64,000 bases of DNA, taken from NCBI RefSeq assembly GCF_910591885.1, contig NC_063269.1, positions 5,332,001-5,396,000 of the forward strand, read 5' to 3'. Below the pieces are notes generated by a model. It was not told the DNA's origin. It worked only from the letters and a program-made list of their open reading frames with translations, and did no database searches. Shown in pieces: positions 23,422 to 33,900 of this stretch. Source of the stretch: Bombus terrestris. Lineage: Eukaryota > Arthropoda > Insecta > Hymenoptera > Apidae. The position numbers were made by a program, and so were the translations under genes. Position 1 is the stretch's first letter. Each line of letters opens with the position of its first letter.

Positions 23422-24639
23422 CCGGCGAAATTGAACTCGAAAGCGGGTACTTTTTTCCCGTGGAAATTTCGCTAGAAATATCGTGGCGAGATTTCAGGAC
23501 GCGTTAGTCGGGTGGTCGATGGGTGGCAAAGGCCTGGGCACGCGAGTCGGCATTTATCCTCGAATTCCAGCAATCTACCCTTGTCTTCCCGCAAAGACGC
23601 AGAATGGCAGAAGAACGAACAAACGAATGGACGAACAGAGGCCAAAAGTTCGACCGCTGCGCAACCATTGCGCATGCATCGCCGAAATTCGGCTCCGCAC
23701 CCACATCCGCTGCGACAGCTTAGCCAAAACGAGACGCTCGGCGACGCCAGAGAAAAGAAAAAGAGGGAGGAAAATAAAGGAAGGAAGCGCCATGGCGGAT
23801 AAACCAACTGAGATGTAGTGAAAGACGATTCGAGTAGACGTTAAATAATCTAGATAACGAAAAGACGATCCTAAATTCTTACGGATTTGCACAGGCATGC
23901 CGTACATGATTAGATCGGCCGGAAGATTGCAGCGGAGCCCGAGGGACGGGGACGGGGGAGTATACAGAAAGGAAGGAAAGAAGGACGAGTCATCGGCGAA
24001 TTTACGGTTTCTCGTTGGTTCCGTCGGCGTTCCCGGTACGCGGCGTGCACGGACGACGTTTTGATTAGCCCCGAGCCAGGGTACTTGGCATCGATCGGGA
24101 CTGTGTACTTGGCAAGAGTCCTAGAAAGCGAGGTTGCGACAGGTAAAACTCGACTGCCGCATCCTCCTATACCTAGGCAAGCCTCTCCTCTTTTTATTTT
24201 TTGCATCGTCTACCCGGCCGATTCGCCCAGCGACTCGGGCGGTCGCGTCGTTTCCGACCGTAGTCGAAGCTCTCTTTCTTTCCAGCAGAAAGAACGTACG
24301 CGATGGCTCGGCTGTTCGAGCCGCGTCTCCATCGAATTCAATCTTTTAAACGTATCTCCGGCGAGAGAGGATGCATTATGGATCCTGCGAGACTGCCTTA
24401 GATTTTGTAGGAATAGAGAGGACACAGCGATCGATCGCGAAAATATTTCCAGCTATCCTGCCACGAAGGATAAATATTTGACACCGATGCGTTATCCGTG
24501 GACTCATCGCGGAGCAAGGACATCGCCTCCTTGGGAAAAGATGGATGGCCGGTGGCGTCGAAATTTCAAATCCCCTTGTTTCTTTGCTGGAGACTCGCCA
24601 CTGGCCAGTTATTGCACTCGGAGTGCGTGAAAAACAGCG

Positions 24640-24666
24640 CGACGACGACGACGACGACGACGACGG
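24640..24666. repeat. (GAC)n microsatellite, about 9 units
   Basis: Uninterrupted CGA/GAC triplets. Reading through it gives poly-Asp or poly-Thr in shadow frames, which should not be taken as protein. Confidence 0.85.
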
Positions 24667-27600
24667 TGCACGATCGCGGACGCAATTTCCCCGGTGGCCG
24701 ACTTTCGAACGCTGCGAACGTTTCCGTTCCCCCGACAGCCACGAGAACGCAATTAAGTATGATTTATAACTTATAATGGCGTACCGTGAATTCGCTAATA
24801 CCGCGGCTAATAAATCACGCCGCGGGAACATTGCCGCGGACCCGTGTTCCGTGTGTTGTCCCACCGCGAACTCTGATCGGGCGTTCGCACTGTATGTCCG
24901 ATTTCATCGAACCTACGAAACTCAGGGTCCGAGTTGACGCGGCAGGGGATCGAACACGCTCGATATTGAGGCGCGCGTGACATCCGGTGTCGTAACGCGG
25001 CGAATCGAACGCCAGGTCGTTGACTGGAAAAGAGTAGGCAACGCGGCGACGTATCTTTTCCAAATTTGTAACGTTCCGCGCGTAATGCGCAATCGTAAAG
25101 CTCGGCTCGTTGTTTCCGTTCGTGTAGCAGTCTGACGCGATGCTTGCCATCAGGATTGTGGTCGCGATGGTAATCGCAGCATCTGTTGCTTGCGTCGTTT
25201 CTCCCATTACGGTTACAAAATGATATACGGGGGTACGACCTGCCTTCGAGAACACGCGTACGCGCTTTGTTCTCACACGTACTCGTAGCATACACGCGCA
25301 TAGAGAGAGCAACGCATGCGCCGGGGTCAGTTGCTGCGCATTTCGTTTAGAAAATACACACGGACACGCCGCCCGACTATTCTTCCTGCTCGTTTGTCGA
25401 AATCGATACGCGGCCTGCATATATCGAGCGAGATAGCGATTGCGACAACCTGCAAAACCCGAGCGCCAGGAGAATGGTCCGCGAATCTCGAGCCACTCGG
25501 ATGACTCTGTCTAAATATCGGCTACTACGTGAACGATCAACGATCCTGCCATTGTACCGAGCACCGATGTAACGCGTCGTTCGAATATTTTTGCTATCCC
25601 ACGGCGTAGTCAAGTTCACGGGTGCGCACGACAGCGCAGAGACACACGCACGCGGTGGCGAGTGACGGATTACGATATCGACGTTCGTCGAACGTTCTTT
25701 TCGCTGGGTTCGCGATATAGAAACGGACGACACATACGAGGACGATCGTCGCGAACGCACGAGGGAGCTTATATGTAAAAGCGATTTAAATAAGTTACAC
25801 GAACCGGCGCGCAGTTTCACTCGGTCAATTTTCCGGACGAAACGAGGCAAGCGGTTGTGCCGGGTTGGAAACAAAGGGGGAACGCAAAGGAAAGTTTTGT
25901 GTCGAGTGCAGAAGCGTGTTTTACCATCGAAATCGGATTTGAAAGCAGCGCCGGCTGAATGCTGTATGCCGGCGAAAAAATTTCACCATGCCTCTCGTTT
26001 CGCGCGCTTTAACGAGCGCGCTTTGTACGGCTGACCGGCTCGTCGAGACTCGCCTAATGGGCTCGCCCCTATTTTTCGCCTTCGATCGTCTTGCGAAACG
26101 CGCAACTCCTCCAGACGTTCGGATTTTCGGGCGTATTCCGTTCGAACCGTGCGAAATCGAATCGAACGAATTTATCTTTGGTGGCAGAGCCGCGCGTTTA
26201 ACGGACAACCTTTCCTCCTTCGATGCTATTGATTAAAAGTTTTCGCCGGAGAACTGGCCGGTTCGTGTTACGAGAAACGCAATCAAAGGTAACGAAACAC
26301 TCCGGATGCCTCGTTAAGCAAATTTTTTCGCTCTTTTTAACGATCCGCTTGCGTCGACAGAACGGACCAGCTCGTGGCCGCTTCGCGTTCCTGTCTCATC
26401 GCGACTTTTCCACTTTTTTCTCGATCTTTCGCGTATTCGGCCAGTCGCCGTGGTTCCGCCCATTCGAATTAACGTTCGCACGATGGACCGTCGGGGACGA
26501 ATCCGACAATAGGAAAAAGACAGGAAGAATCGTTTGCGAGATCAGCCGACGACGCTGTGCGCCGTTCCGAGCGATCGTCGGTTAAGAGACGACTTCTTTG
26601 CGGATGGTCGTTGCCTCGGGGACGCTCCTAATGACCCCACGAATTCTCCACTTCCGGCGATTTTTGTTCGAGTTTATTCCGCGCAACTCGCCGCAACTTG
26701 GATATCGTGCTCGCAAGAGAACCGTATCCGGCCAGCTATGTCCTGGGAAACTTTATCTCGAATAAAAGAGTAACGAGTTCGTTGCAAAATTAAAGGAAAA
26801 AAAGTCGCGTAATTCGATCGAGTCGGGCAAACCGAAAGAAAACGGAACGCGAAAGCCATCGAGTGGCGTCTCTCGAACCGAGCCCCAGTTCCGCTATTGT
26901 TGCGCGCGTCACGGTATACACCTTAGACGTCGTTGCGAGTAGATAAATGTTGCAACAAAAAGAAGGACACGAGTCGTTTCGAAGCGCGGCCCTTTAAAAC
27001 GAGGGGAGAAAAAGGAGAAAAGCGATGCGAGAACGGTCGTGTCGCTCGGGAGTTTCTTTCGAGCGGCCAACTCGTAAAGCATCGTTCCGCTTACGACTTG
27101 ACGTGGCCCGCTGAAAGCCATTTAGATAATAAAATGCAGTTCCACGGTGATAAGACGCGGGTCGTTTGTTTACGCGCTCGTTCACGGACCCTCCGCGCGA
27201 CACTCGCACTCCAGGCCAGGTCGGCACACGTTTATTCGCGCCGGGTAAACGACGACCAGGCCTGTTTACAACGCGACGGAATCCTTAAATCGGTTCGCGT
27301 ATCCGTCCAAGCGATCTCGACAGCGTGCACGCGAGCCTCGTTCCCGGAGGGCACACCGTTTCAATTTCTTTCCACCGTCGTATCGTTTCGTCGCTGTATC
27401 GCCCACTGACGCGCCGCATTTCACGCGAGTTTCCTAATCGAATTCGCGCCTCGCGTTGCAACGATCACGCCGAAGAAAGCGAAGCAATTATTCGCTCTAA
27501 TTGCCGGTCGCTGTCGGTAACGCTCGACTTTTCCGGAAACCCATCGTGTGCCCATTCGCAGCCTCTACGGGCGATGCTTCCGTTGGCCGAAAGCGCAACC

Positions 27601-27942
27601 CGATCAAATTCACTTTCCACCGCGCGTATCGCGATCAACAGCGCGCCAACTGCACCGAGGCGTTTACGCGTGCACTGTTTTATCAACAGCCACCGATCGT
27701 GGCCAGGCGTTTAAACAAGAACTAGTTGCCGTGCAATTGATCGCTTACGTAAGTCGTCCACGAGAACACGCTAGGCTGGGAAATCGTCCATTTTCGATCG
27801 AAGATCGAAAGAACTGAGGTGGCCGTGCGTTATATATAATTGGACGTGCGTGAGATAGTTTTAGTTGTTGGGGCCTCGTCCGCAGTAATTGTCACTACGG
27901 GCTGTAGATGTCGCTGCCGGGATACTGCTTATTTTTCCTCCG

Positions 27943-28062
27943 TTTTTTTTTTTTTTTTTTTGGTGCGTGAAAGTAAAATCGGACTCCGGTTGCCGGGATT
28001 CGAACCCGGGTTCCGAACGTTCGCAACCTAAGACGTTAACCACTGCGCTGCCGTCGTCCGAC
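27943..28062 (-). mobile_element. tRNA-derived SINE with poly-A tail
   Basis: On the minus strand the body starts near 28062 and shows an A-box-like GCGCAGTGGTTAACG, then a B box containing GGTTCGAATCCC inside a perfect five-base T-stem (CCGGG/CCCGG). The loop between them would place a GCG anticodon, not a normal eukaryotic Arg tRNA. The acceptor stem does not pair, and the anticodon stem is poor. After a short unique tail of about 18 bases there is a run of 19 A (T at 27943-27961 on the plus strand). Split pol III promoter plus poly-A tail identifies a SINE rather than a functional tRNA gene. I found no target-site duplication, so the insertion is old or the boundaries are slightly off. Confidence 0.75.
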
Positions 28063-29283
28063 ACTAGTTAGCGTCGAGTTGTGGTATTTGGCTTGTCGAG
28101 TGCCGCCACAGAACAAAAAGACGCGGTAAATGTCGAAAAGCGATTAAATCGGTGGCGCTGTATTCGAAAGCGCGATACGATCGAGCGGACCGGCCAACGT
28201 AATCCCTGACGTAGTGTAGGCTACGCGGATATTTGTCCCCGAGAGAAACCCGACTTGTTGGTCGAATGAATTTCATCTTTGCGGATTAACCGTACGAATG
28301 GCACGGTGCCATCCGTGTTGCGATTCGTCCCTGCCCTTTGTTCCGCCAACCGTTCGTTGAACCGTCCCGATCGTTCTCCTCTCTACGTAACTCTTCTCGT
28401 AGCGTAACCCCTGTTGCGAGGCGCGCTGTATTACGCTTCGTCCGAGCATTCGCGAGGGAAACGTCTGAGAAAGACCGAACATTAACCTAATCAGTTTCTC
28501 AATAACGATAACGAGTGCTGTCCATTAACCCGCGAGCTCTTATTCCCGGACCAGCAGTTTGTCGAAAGCTGCGTCGCTGTTCGAGCCTCGTCCGAGACGA
28601 GTCGACGATCTACCGCGATAATAGCCAATGCGCGTATCTTACACCCATCGAAACTGTTTTTATACTCGTCGCGTCTATGCCGGTTGGAACGACGGTCCGT
28701 TAATTTCCTCGGTATCTCGCAGCTCGGACGATGATTCCGTTCGATCCTGTTGCCTCTAGCGCGGCAAACAATTAGGACGTCGAGAAACAACATCCGGAAT
28801 CCCAACGGACCGAGACTGTTCGAGGCCGGAGAAGCGAGCGTGGCTGGTGTTCGACAGGTAATCGATCCGAAATTACGAAAAAACCGAGCACGACATAGTC
28901 GACAGCGGACTCGGAATCCGCTGCAATTCGCTCCACTCTTTCTATTTTCGTGCTTCGTCTCTCTTTTGTCCTTCGGACAATTCGTAGAGACTATCGTGGC
29001 AGTAACGCCGCCTGCGATTTAGTCGCGAAACGAATGCCCGGCAAATTGGTGAGGAGGTCGTGCGCGATAAATTTTCGAATTGGGTTTAATGTCCTTTCGC
29101 GAATCGTAATCCCCTAAACACCGTTATCTCCTTGCTCGCCATCGACGGTCACGAGAGACCGGAAAGCTAGCGCTCGTGCTCGTGAAATCGAACGTCCTCC
29201 ATCGAATTACCCCGCGGCTCTAGCCTAAATATTATCGAGCTTGGAAAGCGTGCACGCGAGTTTCCAGGTGGAATGATCAATCG

Positions 29284-29299
29284 GGCCGATTAATCGGCC
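29284..29299. repeat. perfect 16-bp palindrome
   Basis: GGCCGATTAATCGGCC is fully self-complementary. Its centre GATTAATC is a homeodomain-like word. It lies about 190 bp before the tRNA-like relic and is not part of it. Confidence 0.75.
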
Positions 29300-29475
29300 G
29301 AATTTATACGGTTCAATCGTTCTGAAAACGATCTGCTAACGAATTCCAATTGATTCGCAGCGCCGTAAGAATCGATCCAGCGATGGCGTTTCAGCAGAAA
29401 CAACGCGATCGTTGTGCATCGGCAATGACCAGTGCAGTTCTGCCAAGCTTTCGACGATTCCGTCCGAGCTATTTT

Positions 29476-29550
29476 AGTCAGGGATCGACGAACCGACGAC
29501 GTTGCAGCCGGCTGGAGACACGCGTTAACCACTCGACCAGTCTGATCGAC
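29476..29550 (-). mobile_element. decayed tRNA-like relic (class II A box)
   Basis: On the minus strand the sequence TGGTCGAGTGGTTAACGCG closely follows the internal A-box region of Ser/Leu-type tRNAs. About 35 bases later a B-box-like GGTTCG..ATCC appears, interrupted by three extra bases. Acceptor and anticodon stems do not fold convincingly and no poly-A tail is seen. It is probably a SINE fragment or tRNA pseudogene. It is not a copy of the 27943-28062 element, since the two share only the general A and B box pattern. Chance resemblance is possible. Confidence 0.4.
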
Positions 29551-31867
29551 GATTAACCTCGCCTTGACGGGTTAACGCGTGCGTTATTTTTATTTCGTCG
29601 CACGGCCGGTCCTCCTTCCACTCGATAATTATTCTCGCCTACGGGATCGCGCGTGCCGCCGCTTATTTACAGCTCGCTTCATTAGCTGTATTTGTGGGAA
29701 ATTCGGAATCGCGAGCGACTACGACGGCGCTACCATTTGACCATTGCCGTTGAGAATCGTTTAGCCGACCGAGCCGAGAACATCGAAGCAGACAGAGAGG
29801 CGGACAACACGGGGCCGACGCCGCCACTGATCGGAAGTACAACGCATGGATATTAATTACAAAGTAATGGAACGATGCGAATACACGGATGCCGCGCAAC
29901 CTGCCTCTGGCTCTGCTTTTATCTCGTTGTTCCTGTTTTTGCTGCTTTGCGCCGCGCCGTTAATTAGTAGCCGTGCAAATACACCGACGGAAACGTATAC
30001 AGCTGGCTTGGAAAAAATTCGCAGGAAAAACAGGTGCGATACGAACGGACGAAAATCGAGGTGGTTCGGCATTAGATTCGCCTACGAGAGATCGCATCGA
30101 CCGCGTTTCTCCATTCTTTGTCTAGTTTCTTCGATCGGTGTGGAAACAAAAAATCGCAGCTACCGACGAAAATCATACAGGAAGTACATAATTGGCGAAA
30201 CGCGAGGCGAGATTCGCGACCGAATGATCGTCATCCGACTGCCGAAACGTCCTTTGGTCGTCGAAGATCAAGGGAACGAGGTAATCCGGTTTATCGGTCG
30301 TCAAACGCGATTTCCCGACACATCGTTTTTACAGAGTGTCACGACACGTTTGGTCGCGTCATCGCGATTTTTTACATCCGATATTTCGGCACGCTGCGTA
30401 CACTCGGACCGCCGGGCATCGGGAAGGAAATCGAGTTTTTTGGCCGGCAGAAATTTGAAACGCAAAAACCGTACAATCAGATTTCGGATTTGTCGATACG
30501 GACATAACAAAGATACGTAGCGGGAAAACATCGACGGAAAAATATCTATGGTATAGCCAAATAATCGTGCCTTTTCTATACGCGTCCATACCGATGACAG
30601 ATAAATATTGGATACGCGAATCCAACGGCAAGTTGGTCAGTTTGCATCGATTTCGAACGGTTACTCGATGCAAACGTTAGAAAAGTAATAAACGCGTAAA
30701 TTGTACCACGTGGCTACGTAAGGTTAAACAAACGGCTTTCTTTCGTTCATCGCGAACCAGCCAATCGCGATCAATTTCGTTCCCGGCTACGAGCGAATTG
30801 CTCTTTGTTGGGACGCGACCAGCCAATTTCAGTATTGCACGTCGCGGATGACGTCTACGCGACGAAGGTCCCGCGAAAGAGAAACACCGTCGTCCCAATT
30901 CGCAAATTGGATTGCAAAGAATTACGCCAGCCCGGAGACGACTAGCCCACTTTGCACGTCGAACGACGATTACGTCGTTGCTTTAGGATCGCTTCGCGAA
31001 TCGTCCAAACGTCCGCCGTTGAATTTCGCGTAAAAGTCCGACGGACGAGAATCCAAGAGCGTTTGAACTCCATCGCGTCGTGTCTTTCTCTCTTGAAGGT
31101 TCTTTCGTCCGACAGATATCTCCGCCGAAAGGCACTATCGTAGACATCGGCGTTCGAGGAACAAGATTTTCTCGTATTTAACGTTCCATCTCACGACCGG
31201 TCGCCGTCCCTCGACCGTAAGCTCGGGATTCGAGATCGAAGAAGAAGAAGAGAACGGCGGAATAATGCCGACCCAATTCGTAAAGTGGATCCATAGGTCA
31301 GGACGGCAGCTCCTCGTCTCTACCTTCGATCGTTCTCCTGTTCGACATTGACGAAACGCAGATGCTTAACAGCTTATCGGTAATGCGCTGGGAAATCAGG
31401 CCACGTGCTTGTACGAACTTGTTAAACCGTGTCTTTGAGCATTTAATCTATGCTTCGACGATCGCAATGTGTCGTCAAACAGCTGGGACACCGTCGATTT
31501 GAACGATCGACGATTTGTAGAGTGACGCGACGCACGATCGCGGCACATTCGCGCGAAACTCTAGCGACAACTTTGTCGCGTACCTGTAGACTTTAAGAGG
31601 AGCATCGCGCGATCCAGAGCGTATTACGCGACGCGACGGTTAAAGCGAGTAGTTGCAGCAAAAACGCCGGTGTATCGATGCTGGCGGAGGAACGAGATAC
31701 AACGAAGCGGATCGCGGGGAGAAGAGGCTGCATCGTCTGGTGGCTGGCGAATCGAACAGCGGCGGGTTCTCCGTTGTCTTTAAAAATATGTTCTTTCGTA
31801 TTTCGATTCGTTGGGGAATCACGTAAACCTTAGAGTCGTTTCTGAGTGGCGTGCAGGCAACCGGCAG

Positions 31868-31891
31868 AAGGAAGGAAGGAAGGAAGGAAGG
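31868..31891. repeat. (AAGG)6 microsatellite
   Basis: Six exact AAGG units. Simple repeat. Confidence 0.9.
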
Positions 31892-32711
31892 TTTGGACCG
31901 AGGGGTGGCGAAAAGGGGTGCCGATCAATAACACGCCGCGTCGCGGCGCTACTGTCGCTACTCCGATTACTCCTATAGATACACGTATTTCTATACGCGC
32001 ACGTACGAATACGTGGCTCGCCTTTGAGACTTCTATTCGCAGTAACATCTCGAAACTGCCAAGACGATATATTTTCCTTTCGCTGCGAGAACTGTCCGCG
32101 AAAAGAAGACCGCGCGCCTTTGAAGAGCCAGCCGAGAACTCGAGAAGCGCAAATGAATTTATTAATGGTTCACGGTGTGTATCCAGAGCGCTGCATCCAC
32201 TCCTCGGGGATCACTTTGATGTTTACCTGGCAAAAACCTACATCGACTACAACGCGTTTGTCGCGATAACTCGTTCGAAAATTCACGAAACCGTCGACTC
32301 GATACTCGACGGTCCTTCGATGTAAGTTGACCGAGGCAATTTCTGTGACGAGACGCGCGAAAGGAGAGTCGGAAACGGGTGACGATTACCCGGCGGCCGA
32401 TGTCAGGACTCGGCGCGAACCGAGAAACCAAAACACCCAGGCAACGTTATCCGCGCAAGAGTTGCCAGTCGGAAGCAATATTAGTCGGCGAACAAGGGAA
32501 TACTGGCAGAGTGGAAAAATTCGAAATTGAATCTCGGTTTGTTTGCAGGCCCGTCGATCGAATATTTACCAAGAAGGAAATAACGCGGAACCCGTACTCG
32601 ATCTTTCCGCGTATCGTCGGTCAAAAGTCTAATTAATATCGAGCGAGCAACTGCGATGACTTCTAACATCAACCGGAACGAGTGGTTACGAAATTTGCCG
32701 CGGCTTCGATA

Positions 32712-32775
32712 TAATCCTATCGAGCGATATCTCGGCGTAAGGGCGATATCGCTCCGTTCGATGGAAGTAGGATTA
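32712..32775. repeat. nested inverted repeat / long hairpin
   Basis: Two nested arms pair perfectly: TAATCCTA (32712-32719) with TAGGATTA (32768-32775), and GAGCGATATC (32722-32731) with GATATCGCTC (32745-32754). The inner loop is 13 bases. The right arm carries about 11 extra bases between the two blocks, including ATCGAA that echoes TCGA on the left. Weaker symmetry (ATCGAA words) continues outside. The shape fits a palindromic mobile-element relic or an RNA hairpin with an asymmetric bulge. The bulge makes a canonical microRNA precursor less likely. Confidence 0.7.
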
Positions 32776-33389
32776 CGGAAATCATCGAAAATTCGTCCTA
32801 ATCCGAGGCAGATCAAGTCAGCCTCCCTAAACTGCATAACCGATATCTTCTGATCGAGAAATCCTGGCGCGCGATGCGGTCGCTCTTGATCAAAGATACC
32901 AAGGAAAATCGTGTAATTCGACGATGTTTTCGTGCGGAAACGTTGGCGTTAATAGCCACGACGACCGAGAGAAACGAACGCGTCACGGTTAATGATCAGT
33001 TTTAACGTCGATCGTCTGACACACGTTTATTTTCTCGATTAGCGGGCGCGTTCGCTTTAATAAGACTCGCAATCAAGTAATTTCGAAAGGTATATTGACC
33101 GCGATTCGATTACCGCGGAAGCATTTAGCACGGATCGGCAACGGAAAATGGAATCGTCGCTAATCGTTGTTTAACCTCGCCAGATGTGCGACGACAAATT
33201 TCAGGAAGATTGTTTCGGTTCTGTCCGAAAGGGGGGAACGTTTCCTGGCCGCGTAATAAATCGCACTGCGTACACTTGGCAACGCGATTAATTATTTCTA
33301 CATGTTAATTTTCGCGTGACGGCTTCCACCAGTTGTCCGGAACACGGTAGAAACTTTGCTCGTAACTCGAAGGCGCATCTCGCTCGGTT

Positions 33390-33900
33390 CTCCTTCCATG
33401 TGATTAACAACAGGTCTAATACCCAGCTAAATAGATCTCTTGGTTTTATATTCGGATTTGGTAAGGATTTCAGCAGCCCCTTCGGGCTCCGTGCTCCTTG
33501 TAACTCGTTCGTTTTACCTCATTTGGAATAGCTACGGTCGTTTGGGTCATTTGGTACCCTCACCAAACCGACTAAGTTCAATTAATAGGAAAAAGCGCAA
33601 CATAAATTTCTGAGACGAGCATCGCGTATTCTTTCTTGCCAAATGCATTTTCCAGCTCGTAACGAGTATGCTTACGCTGAAAAATCGTCGGAAGATGGCT
33701 AACGTAGACTTTTTATTTAAAATTATCCATCATTTCGTCCACTGTCCTACGCTTCTTCGGCTGATAGATCTCAGGTCCGACATCCAACGAATCCGTTTCC
33801 GGGATTTTGATCCTCACTTGGCGTTCTCAGTTCTAAAATTGCTCAACAATTTTGCTCGATAATTACTTCATAGTTTGTAACTCTAGCTGATTGCCTATTC
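33390..33900 (+). mobile_element. LINE relic: 3' end of reverse-transcriptase ORF
   Basis: The plus strand, read across at least two frames, gives text typical of the region C-terminal to the reverse transcriptase in insect non-LTR elements of the jockey/R1/CR1 type. Around 33430-33530 the frame contains LGFIFGFGKDFSSP and then SFVLPHLE, corresponding to the familial 'LGFI..kdF..p..L..LY.SlV.p.LEY' block. After frame breaks, 33668-33862 reads RRKMANVDFLFKIIHHFVHC followed by PTLLRLIDLR, matching the 'RR...d..flfKi..g..dCP.LL..i.fr' block found near the ORF end. Stops and frameshifts separate the two, so it is a dead, 5'-truncated copy. The local sequence is more AT-rich and CpG-poor than its flanks. 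The polymerase core is absent. The exact clade cannot be set by eye. Confidence 0.75.

Larger units (their letters stand above)
17600..27942. other. gene-free block with microsatellites and stem-loops
   Basis: No supportable gene. The long plus-strand frame at 20693-21418 starts with TTG and contains no ATG. Frames around 24815-25420 and 22029-22627 are low-complexity shadows. The block holds the 28-bp direct repeats, a pyrimidine tract (21100-21205), a CT microsatellite (22647-22672), GAC runs (23105-23129 and 24640-24666) and a strong hairpin (23382-23421). A TATATAA word near 22563 has no supported transcript downstream. Confidence 0.6.
28063..33389. other. gene-free block between SINE and LINE relics
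   Basis: No supportable gene. The plus-strand ATG frame 29846-30520 encodes 224 residues with a hydrophobic N-terminal segment but no known domain; it is treated in the findings. The block also contains a second tRNA-like relic (29476-29550), a 16-bp palindrome (29284-29299), an AAGG microsatellite (31868-31891) and a nested inverted repeat (32712-32775). Confidence 0.55.

Noticed and set aside
27980..28060. Functional tRNA gene
   Set aside because: The T-arm is perfect, but the acceptor stem does not pair, the anticodon would be GCG and a poly-A tail follows; SINE fits better.
32712..32775. Canonical microRNA precursor
   Set aside because: The two arm blocks are separated by an 11-base one-sided bulge and I recognise no known mature microRNA sequence; kept only as an inverted repeat.
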